Assembly: GCA_945952465.1 (NCBI GenBank)
Contig: CAMFIB010000001.1
Location: 868,001-932,000 of the forward strand
DNA: 64,000 nt
Direction of reading: 5' to 3'
DNA from: an uncultured Pseudomonadota bacterium
GTDB lineage: Bacteria; Pseudomonadota; Gammaproteobacteria; Burkholderiales; Burkholderiaceae_C
Shown here: piece after piece, positions 9,752-15,773 of the stretch
Numbering within the stretch: the stretch's first letter is position 1
How the letters are laid out: each line of letters opens with the position of its first letter
The notes under the pieces: model-generated
The model's database searches: none
Seen by the model: the letters and a program-made list of their open reading frames with translations, nothing else
Told to the model about the DNA's origin: nothing
Program-made: the position numbers and the translations under genes

Positions 9752-11410
9752 TCAGCCCTCGCGGCGCGACGGCAGCGTGGCCTCCACGGTTGGCAGGTCC
9801 ACCATCATCGGCTGGCCGGGCGTGCTGCAGCCCATGTCGCAGCACTTGCCGGGCTGGCGGTTCTTGGTGATGGCGCGGTCCGGGTCGTGCGGCGCGGCGG
9901 CGGGTGAGCCGTCGGCGGCCACCCCGCGCTCCAGAATGCGTTCGACCAGTTCCACCTTGGAGCCGATGGGGTAGTTGCGGTAGATCTCCTGCTTCATCGC
10001 GGCCGGTGAGCCGCCGCCGTGCAGGCTGATCACGCTGTACCAGCCGCCCTGGTAGCCGGCGGTCAGGTCTTCGATGAAGCGCGCGGTCTGGATGCGCTTG
10101 TCGTAGGGAATGTCGGGGCTGGCCTGCAGCACGTCGGCGAGCCGCGCCGCCGTCTCGGGGTTGTGGTCTTCGTCCGGCCCGGGCAGCGTGACGATCAGGC
10201 CACCGCTCACGTAGTGCGCGATGCGGTGCATGTCGTAGATCTGGTTGGCCATCAGCAGCTTGCCGATGTTGGCGAACACCGGGTCGGGCATCCAGGTCTT
10301 GCTCCACGGGTCGGGCTTGCCGTACACGCTGGCCGCCACGCCGCAGGCATAGAAGCCTTCGGTGATCTTGATCAGCTCCACCATCTGGTCGCGCAGGTGG
10401 GTTTCCTTGCCGGGGTCGAAGCCGTTGGCTTCGCACATCAGCGCACCGGCGCCGATCAGCAGGTCGCCAAAACCAGCGCGGGCGGCGATGCAGGTCTGGC
10501 GGTGGTGGGTGGCGTAGCTGTAGGTCAGGTGGTGGGAATGTTCCCACTCGCCGGCATAGAACACCCGGTCTTCCGGCACGAAGACCTTGTCGAACAGCAC
10601 CACGCCGGTGCTCTGGCCGTACTTGCGGGAGAACAGGGCATCGCCGTGCTCCAGCTTTTCGCCGGGGCGGCCGGCGGGCCGGGCGATGATGGTCACGCCC
10701 TCGGCGTCCACTGGCACCGCGCAGCAGACCGCGAAATCGGCGTCGTCCCGCGTCATCTGGCGGCAAGGCATCACGAGGAATTCGTGCACGTAGGGCGCGC
10801 CGGTGACGATGGCCTTGGCGCCCGAAATGACGATGCCGGAACGGCCGCCCCGCACCGCATGGCGCTCGACGACGTGGACGTAGGCGTCGGTGTTGGCCTG
10901 CTGGTGCGGCCGTTTGCTGCGGTCGCCCTTCGCATCGGTCATCGCCACGGCCAGCGTCAGGTCGCGGTCCTGCACCTCGTGCAGGTAGTTCAGGAAGCGC
11001 TGGTGGTGTTCGGTGCTACCGCGCGCGTCGTCGATGCGGGCCGTCACCTGGCCCAGCGCGTTCAGCGCGTCGTGCACCAGGTAGCGCTGCGCGCAGCCGG
11101 TTTCCTGGCAGACGATGCGTGTGGCCTCCAGCTTGTTCAGCAGATCGCCCGCGCTGGTGTTGATGTGGCTGAGCCGGTTCACGCGCTTGCCGCTGGTGTG
11201 CTGCACGGCCGTCATCACCGGCTGCAGCTCAGGCTTCAGCGCGTAGTCGTAGGTCAGGGCGATGGCGTTGATGCCGGGCTGCAGCTGCGGCGCGTCGGCC
11301 ACCGATTCGATGCGCTGGCCGTCCACGAACACGGTGGGTTTCAGCGCGCGCAGCGACTCGCGGAATTCAGCGCCGGTCATCATCAGCGCGGTGGGGGCGG
11401 GAGCGTTCAT
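9752..11410 (-). CDS. HpaB/AbfD-superfamily protein (4-hydroxyphenylacetate 3-hydroxylase or 4-hydroxybutyryl-CoA dehydratase-like)
   Basis: The 552-residue product belongs to the flavoprotein superfamily containing HpaB monooxygenases and AbfD dehydratases. By remembered alignment it is closer to AbfD (MTDAKGDRSKRP, ISGAKAIVTGAP, FVPEDRVF, GGLIVTLPGP). The AbfD [4Fe-4S] ligands are mostly absent: C106 matches the first Cys and H303 the His, but the other two positions are Y110 and A310. A flavin-only enzyme is therefore more likely than a dehydratase. A C-terminal extension carries KCCDMGC (C523, C524, C528), which I have not seen in the family. No HpaC-type flavin reductase is adjacent. It is transcribed divergently from a TetR gene and is probably its target. 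Reaction and substrate are unknown. Confidence 0.8.
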   Translation of the reverse strand: MNAPAPTALMMTGAEFRESLRALKPTVFVDGQRIESVADAPQLQPGINAIALTYDYALKPELQPVMTAVQHTSGKRVNRLSHINTSAGDLLNKLEATRIVCQETGCAQRYLVHDALNALGQVTARIDDARGSTEHHQRFLNYLHEVQDRDLTLAVAMTDAKGDRSKRPHQQANTDAYVHVVERHAVRGGRSGIVISGAKAIVTGAPYVHEFLVMPCRQMTRDDADFAVCCAVPVDAEGVTIIARPAGRPGEKLEHGDALFSRKYGQSTGVVLFDKVFVPEDRVFYAGEWEHSHHLTYSYATHHRQTCIAARAGFGDLLIGAGALMCEANGFDPGKETHLRDQMVELIKITEGFYACGVAASVYGKPDPWSKTWMPDPVFANIGKLLMANQIYDMHRIAHYVSGGLIVTLPGPDEDHNPETAARLADVLQASPDIPYDKRIQTARFIEDLTAGYQGGWYSVISLHGGGSPAAMKQEIYRNYPIGSKVELVERILERGVAADGSPAAAPHDPDRAITKNRQPGKCCDMGCSTPGQPMMVDLPTVEATLPSRREG

Positions 11411-11441
11411 TGAGTTGTTCCGGTGAATCGGGAGTCGGTAA

Positions 11442-11502
11442 ATTTAAACACTGTTCAATTCTTTGTGCAAGTGTTCAAAATGAAAGGGCACGCAGGTATA
11501 GT
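11442..11502. promoter_or_regulatory. Divergent promoter/operator region between HpaB-like and tetR genes
   Basis: TGTTCAA occurs twice in direct orientation (11452-11458 and 11472-11478), 20 bp or two helical turns apart, and AACACT/AGTGTT (11447-11452, 11470-11475) form an inverted pair. Plus strand: TTCAAA (11474-11479), 17 bp, TATAGT (11497-11502). Minus strand: TTGCAC (11470-11465), 17 bp, TTAAAT (11447-11442). The repeats overlap both promoters, the arrangement expected for a TetR repressor controlling itself and the divergent gene. Confidence 0.5.
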
Positions 11503-11509
11503 CCGGGCC

Positions 11510-12121
11510 ATGGATACCCGCGTGCAACGGCAACAGGCAGCGAGCGACGGCCGGCGCGCGCTGGTGCTGGAGGCTGCCCGCGCGGTCTTCGACGAACTGG
11601 GCATCGAAGGCGCCAGCATCCGCGAGATCGCCAAGCGGGCCGGCTACACACCCGGCGCCATCTACTCCTATTTCGAGAGCAAGGAAGCCATCTACGGCGC
11701 GCTGCTGGCCGATTCGCTGGAGCGGCTGAACGCGGCGGTGGCGGCCACCGGGGAGGGCGCGGCCTCGCCTGGGGAGCGGCTGCGCGCCAAGGCGCATGGC
11801 TGGTACGGTTTCTTCGCCGAAAACCCGCGCGACCTCGACCTCGGCTTCTATCTGGTCCACGGCCTGCAGCCGCGCGGCCTCACCAGCGAACTGAACACGC
11901 GGCTCAATGCGCGCCTGCACGACGCACTGGCGCCGTGCGAGACCGCGCTGGCTGAATGGGGGCTTTCAGAAGAAGCGGCGCGCAGCGAAAACACCGCGCT
12001 GTTCGCCCACGGCGTGGGCCTGTTGCTGCTGCAGCACACCGGCCGCATCCGCATGTTCGGCCAGCAGGCCACGCCGCTGTTCGACCACTACATCGACGGC
12101 TTGCTGCAACGCCTGAAATAA
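11510..12121 (+). CDS. TetR/AcrR family transcriptional regulator
   Basis: The 203-residue product has an N-terminal TetR helix-turn-helix (residues about 15-60, ending GASIREIAKRAGYTPGAIYSYFESKEAIYGALL) and a variable ligand-binding C-terminal domain typical of TetR dimers. ATG 11510 is preferred over the in-frame ATG 11480 because a TATAGT -10 box ends at 11502, placing transcription initiation at about the start codon; the mRNA would be leaderless. It is divergent from the HpaB-like gene with operator-like repeats between them, so local repression released by a small ligand is likely. The isochorismatase-like gene begins 8 bp downstream and may be cotranscribed. The ligand is unknown. Confidence 0.9.
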   Translation: MDTRVQRQQAASDGRRALVLEAARAVFDELGIEGASIREIAKRAGYTPGAIYSYFESKEAIYGALLADSLERLNAAVAATGEGAASPGERLRAKAHGWYGFFAENPRDLDLGFYLVHGLQPRGLTSELNTRLNARLHDALAPCETALAEWGLSEEAARSENTALFAHGVGLLLLQHTGRIRMFGQQATPLFDHYIDGLLQRLK

Positions 12122-12129
12122 TCGGCCCC

Positions 12130-12741
12130 ATGTTGCTCGATGCCGATGACTGCCAGCTGGTGCTGGTCGATTACCAGGAACGGCTGATGCCGGCCATCCA
12201 CGAACGCGAGGCGGTGCTGCTGAACGCCGTCCGCCTGGCCCGCATGGCCGAGGTGCTGGAGGTGCCGGCCTTCGGCACCGAACAGAACCCCGAGAGGCTG
12301 GGCCCCAACCACCCCGACCTGCGCGCGCTGTGCCAGCGCACCCTGGCCAAGATGCACTTCAGCGGCTGCGCCGACGGTCTGTCGGAGTGGCTGCGGCCGC
12401 CGGCTCGCCCGCAGGCCCAGCGCGGCAACGCCCGCAGCCTGCCCAAGCACCTGCAAAAGCCGGCTGCGGAAGAAGCGCCGGGCCGCAACACCATCGTGGT
12501 GGCCGGTTGCGAATCGCACGTGTGCCTGCTGCAGACCGCGCTCGATCTGCTGGAAGACGAGTTCGACGTCTGGGTGGTGACCGACGCCTGCGGCTCGCGC
12601 ACCGAGCGCAACCGCGACGCCGCCTTCGACCGCCTCGCCGGCGCCGGCGCGGAACTGGTCACCACCGAAATGGTGGCCTTCGAGTGGCTGCGCACCGCCG
12701 ACCATCCGGCCTTCAAGGCCGTTCAGGGCCTGATCAAATAA
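12130..12741 (+). CDS. Isochorismatase-family cysteine hydrolase
   Basis: The 203-residue alpha/beta hydrolase of the isochorismatase/nicotinamidase superfamily shows the triad D14 (LVDYQ), K74 (TLAKMHFS) and C132 (GCESHVCLLQTALDLL). The GCESHVC form is typical of the YcaC-like group rather than true isochorismatases. Compared with that group, about 30 residues are inserted between the Lys and Cys strands (residues about 88-118, Pro/Arg/Ala rich), likely a disordered loop. ATG 12130 lies 8 bp after the tetR stop, suggesting an operon and a possible role in the pathway of the divergent HpaB-like gene. Substrate cannot be predicted. Confidence 0.85.
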   Translation: MLLDADDCQLVLVDYQERLMPAIHEREAVLLNAVRLARMAEVLEVPAFGTEQNPERLGPNHPDLRALCQRTLAKMHFSGCADGLSEWLRPPARPQAQRGNARSLPKHLQKPAAEEAPGRNTIVVAGCESHVCLLQTALDLLEDEFDVWVVTDACGSRTERNRDAAFDRLAGAGAELVTTEMVAFEWLRTADHPAFKAVQGLIK

Positions 12742-12749
12742 AAACCGGG

Positions 12750-12772
12750 CGGGCGGCAGACCTTGCCGCCCG
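12750..12772 (+). terminator. Stem-loop after the isochorismatase-like gene
   Basis: A perfect 9-bp stem, CGGGCGGCA (12750-12758) and TGCCGCCCG (12764-12772), with a 5-nt loop begins 9 bp after the stop codon. No T-run follows, so termination would be weak or Rho-assisted. Confidence 0.45.
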
Positions 12773-12780
12773 AACGTCAG

Positions 12781-12812
12781 TTGTCAGCAAGTGCGTCGTT
12801 CATAATTATGAA
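12781..12812 (+). promoter_or_regulatory. AT-rich palindromic region upstream of prpE
   Basis: TTCATAATTATGAA (12799-12812) is a perfect 14-bp palindrome in a GC-rich setting, 18 bp after TTGTCA (12781-12786), a possible -35. AATTAT at 17-bp spacing could act as a weak -10. It may be the prpE promoter with an overlapping operator; no regulator can be named. Confidence 0.4.
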
Positions 12813-12852
12813 TTCAAATTAAGACGCCCCCACCCGGTTATCAGGAGACATC

Positions 12853-14757
12853 ATGGCCAGCTTTGCAGATTTCCACCGCCGTTCGCTCGAAGACCGCGAC
12901 GCCTTCTGGACCGAGCAGGCCGAATTGATCGAGTGGCAGACCCCGCCGAAACAGATCCTCGACTACAGCAACCCGCCGTTCGCCAACTGGTACGTGGGCG
13001 GCACCACCAACCTGTGCCACAACGCGGTCGACCGCCACCTGAAAGACCGGGCTGACCAGCCGGCGCTGATCTACGTGTCGACCGAAACCGACACCGAGAC
13101 CACCTACACCTACCGCCAACTGCACCACGAGGTGCAGCGCATGGCCGCCAGCCTGCAGGAACTGGGCGTGAAGAAGGGCGACCGGGTGCTGATCTACATG
13201 CCGATGATCCCGGAGGCCGCCTTTGCGATGCTGGCCTGCACCCGCATCGGGGCGCTGCATTCGGTGGTGTTCGGCGGTTTCGCGTCGGTCAGCCTGGGCA
13301 GCCGCATCGACGACGCGACGCCCACCGTCGTCGTCAGCGCCGACGCCGGCTCGCGCGGTGGCAAGGTCGTGCCCTACAAGCCGCTGCTGGACGAAGCCAT
13401 CCGCGTGGCGAAGCACAAACCGAAGGCGGTGCTCATGGTGGACCGCGGCCTGGCGCCGATGCAACTGGAGGCCGGCCGCGACCACCTGTACGGCGCGCTT
13501 CGCGAGAAACACCTGAACACGGAAGTGCCGTGCGAATGGGTGGAGTCCACCCACCCCAGCTACACGCTGTACACCAGCGGCACCACCGGCAAACCCAAGG
13601 GCGTGCAGCGCGACACCGGTGGCTACACCGTGGCGCTGGCCGCCAGCATGAAGCACATCTTCCAGGGCAAGCCGGGTGAGACCTATTTCTCCACCAGCGA
13701 CATCGGCTGGGTGGTGGGCCACAGCTACATCATCTACGGCCCGCTGATCGCCGGCATGGCAACGATCATGTACGAGGGCCTGCCGATCCGGCCCGACGCC
13801 GGCATCTGGTGGAGCCTGGTCGAGAAGTACAAGGTCACCGTCATGTTCAGCGCCCCAACCGCCGTGCGCGTGCTGAAGAAGCAGGACCCGCTGTACCTGA
13901 AGAAATACGACCTCTCCAGCCTGCGCGCACTGTTCCTGGCCGGCGAACCGCTCGACGAACCGACGGCGCAATGGATCAGCGACGCGCTTGGTGTGCCCAT
14001 CATCGACAACTACTGGCAGACCGAAAGCGGCTGGCCGATCTTGACGATCGCCAACGGCGTCGAGCGCGCGCCGAGCAAGTTCGGCAGCCCCGGCATTCCG
14101 ATGTACGGCTACAACGTCAAGCTGATCAACGAGGCCACCAACGAGGAAATGACCGGCTCCGACGAGAAGGGCGTCGTCGTCATCGAGGGGCCGATGCCAC
14201 CCGGCTTCATGCAGACCGTCTGGCAGGACGACGCGCGCTTCGTCAACACCTACTGGAAAAGCATCCCCAACCGGCTCGTCTACTCCACCTTCGACTGGGG
14301 TGTGCGCGACAAGGACGGCTACTTCTTCATCCTCGGCCGCACCGACGACGTCATCAACGTGGCCGGCCACCGGCTGGGCACCCGCGAGATCGAGGAGAGC
14401 ATTTCCAGCCACGCCAATGTGGCCGAGGTCGCGGTGGTCGGCGTGGCCGATCCGCTCAAGGGCCAGGTCGCGATGGCCTTCGTGGTGCCGAAAGACGCAG
14501 CCAAGGTTCCGGACGACGCATCCAGGATGAAGCTCGAAGGCGAGATCATGAAGCTGGTCGATGAGCAGCTCGGCGCGGTGGCCCGGCCAGCCCGGGTGCG
14601 CTTCGTCAGCGTGTTGCCCAAAACCCGCAGCGGCAAGCTGCTGCGCCGTGCCATCCAGGCGGTCTGCGAGCACCGCGACCCGGGCGACCTGACCACCATC
14701 GAAGACCCCACGGCGCTCAAGCAGATCCAGGACCTCGTCGGCGCGCCGGTGAAGTAA
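12853..14757 (+). CDS. prpE: Propionyl-CoA synthetase (acyl-CoA ligase, PrpE type)
   Basis: AMP-forming ligase that activates propionate to propionyl-CoA for entry into the methylcitrate pathway. The 634-residue product has the ANL-superfamily phosphate loop YTSGTTGKPKGV near residues 239-250, the acetyl/propionyl-CoA synthetase N-terminus with FANWYVGGTTNLC, and the C-terminal catalytic K595 in RSGKLLRR, the site usually regulated by acetylation. Length and N-terminus fit PrpE better than Acs. AGGAGA stands before ATG 12853. No prpBCD genes are in the window, so it is not in a complete propionate operon. soxYZ follows closely on the same strand but has no obvious metabolic link. Confidence 0.93.
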   Translation: MASFADFHRRSLEDRDAFWTEQAELIEWQTPPKQILDYSNPPFANWYVGGTTNLCHNAVDRHLKDRADQPALIYVSTETDTETTYTYRQLHHEVQRMAASLQELGVKKGDRVLIYMPMIPEAAFAMLACTRIGALHSVVFGGFASVSLGSRIDDATPTVVVSADAGSRGGKVVPYKPLLDEAIRVAKHKPKAVLMVDRGLAPMQLEAGRDHLYGALREKHLNTEVPCEWVESTHPSYTLYTSGTTGKPKGVQRDTGGYTVALAASMKHIFQGKPGETYFSTSDIGWVVGHSYIIYGPLIAGMATIMYEGLPIRPDAGIWWSLVEKYKVTVMFSAPTAVRVLKKQDPLYLKKYDLSSLRALFLAGEPLDEPTAQWISDALGVPIIDNYWQTESGWPILTIANGVERAPSKFGSPGIPMYGYNVKLINEATNEEMTGSDEKGVVVIEGPMPPGFMQTVWQDDARFVNTYWKSIPNRLVYSTFDWGVRDKDGYFFILGRTDDVINVAGHRLGTREIEESISSHANVAEVAVVGVADPLKGQVAMAFVVPKDAAKVPDDASRMKLEGEIMKLVDEQLGAVARPARVRFVSVLPKTRSGKLLRRAIQAVCEHRDPGDLTTIEDPTALKQIQDLVGAPVK

Positions 14758-14770
14758 GCTCCAAAGCATC

Positions 14771-15223
14771 TTGAAACGCCGCTCTTTCGTCCGACTCGGC
14801 GCGGCGGTCCCGGCCGCCGCCTGGTTGCCGGCCGCCCGCGCCCAGAGCCTGCCCGGCTGGAACAAGGCCGCCTTCGACGCCAAGGCCCTGACCGACGCGC
14901 TCAAAGCGCTAGGCGGCAGCGGGCCGTCCGTCGAGAGCGCCGAGGTGGTGCTGGACGCGCCGGAGATCGCCGAGAACGGCGCCGCTGTGCGCATGTCGCT
15001 GCGCAGCGGCCTGCCGCAGACCACGCAGATCGCGCTTTATATTGCGAAGAATCCCCACCCGCTGATTGCGGTTTTCGACCTGCCGGCGGGCACCGAGGCC
15101 GCCGCGACGCTCAACGTCAAGATGGCGCAGACCACGCCGGTCTATGCGCTGGCCCGGGTGGGCGACCGCTGGTTCCACGCCTCGCGCAACGTGCAGGTCA
15201 CCATCGGGGGCTGCGGTGTCTGA
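14771..15223 (+). CDS. soxY: Thiosulfate-oxidation carrier protein SoxY
   Basis: SoxY carries sulfur intermediates on a C-terminal cysteine during periplasmic thiosulfate oxidation, in a complex with SoxZ. The 150-residue product has a Tat-like signal (KRRSFVRLGAA, cut near ARA) and a SoxY domain including YIAKNPHPLIAVFDLPAGTE. The family's terminal GGCGG is GGCGV here: the cysteine on its flexible arm is kept but the last Gly is Val. TTG 14771 is the only start giving the complete signal. soxZ overlaps its 3' end by 8 bp. No soxXA, soxB or soxCD genes are in the window, so the pair is isolated. Confidence 0.88.
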   Translation: MKRRSFVRLGAAVPAAAWLPAARAQSLPGWNKAAFDAKALTDALKALGGSGPSVESAEVVLDAPEIAENGAAVRMSLRSGLPQTTQIALYIAKNPHPLIAVFDLPAGTEAAATLNVKMAQTTPVYALARVGDRWFHASRNVQVTIGGCGV

Positions 15224-15530
15224 GGCCAGCCGCATCCGCGCCCAGATGCAGGGCGACAAGGTGCTGGTGCGGGTCTTGATGGCGCATGAAATGGAGAACG
15301 GCCTCCGCAAGGACGCCGCCGGCAAAACCATACCGGCCTGGTACATCCAGCAGGTGGCGGTCGCCTGCAACGGCAGGCCGGTGTTCGGCGCGCAGTGGGG
15401 GCCGTCGGTCTCGAAGAACCCTTTCCTGCAGTTCACCTTCAAGGGCGGCAAGGCCGGCGACAGGATCGCCGTGACCTGGCTCGACAGCCGGGGCGAACGC
15501 CGCACCGACGAGGCGCCCATCGCCCCCTGA
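15216..15530 (+). CDS. soxZ: Thiosulfate-oxidation complex protein SoxZ
   Basis: Partner of SoxY; the SoxYZ heterodimer presents sulfur substrates to the other Sox enzymes. The 104-residue product is a typical SoxZ: RIRAQMQGDKVLVRVLMAHE near the start, RKDAAGKTIPAWYIQQV, and a C-terminal immunoglobulin-like strand set ending in WLDSRGERRTDEA. GTG 15216 gives the full-length N-terminus and overlaps soxY by 8 bp; the next in-frame ATG (15246) would remove the first conserved strand. There is no signal peptide, as usual for a protein carried out with SoxY. Confidence 0.9.
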   Translation: MSEASRIRAQMQGDKVLVRVLMAHEMENGLRKDAAGKTIPAWYIQQVAVACNGRPVFGAQWGPSVSKNPFLQFTFKGGKAGDRIAVTWLDSRGERRTDEAPIAP

Positions 15531-15741
15531 CACACAGCGGGAACGAAAGCGGGGCAAACTGCCCGCTTCCCCGCCGCAGCCCCGCGCATAACCCGGGGTC
15601 CGGGTGGGAAAGCGCGCCGCGTCAGCGTGCTGCCAGACAAAGGATGGCACAATTCCGACTGTACGAAGGCCCTTCCCAGCCACAGTCGCATCCGCCATCC
15701 GGTCCAGCCGTGTCGCGGAAGGTTTGATCAACCAGCTAGAT

Positions 15742-15758
15742 GTTCCCTCAAGGGGAAC
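15742..15758 (+). other. Small hairpin in the sucA leader
   Basis: GTTCCC (15742-15747) and GGGAAC (15753-15758) form a 6-bp stem with a 5-nt loop immediately upstream of the sucA ribosome-binding region. It lies in a 243-bp soxZ-sucA gap otherwise lacking recognisable genes. A role in translation is possible but unsupported. Confidence 0.3.
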
Positions 15759-15773
15759 GGAGGTCAGCGGAGA

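Noticed and set aside
9752-11410. Calling the gene a true 4-hydroxybutyryl-CoA dehydratase
   Set aside because: Two of the four iron-sulfur ligands are replaced (Tyr110, Ala310), so the activity is not supported.
12841-15024. A 727-codon open frame antisense to prpE and soxY
   Set aside because: No recognisable domain, antisense-like composition, and prpE/soxY are well supported on the plus strand.
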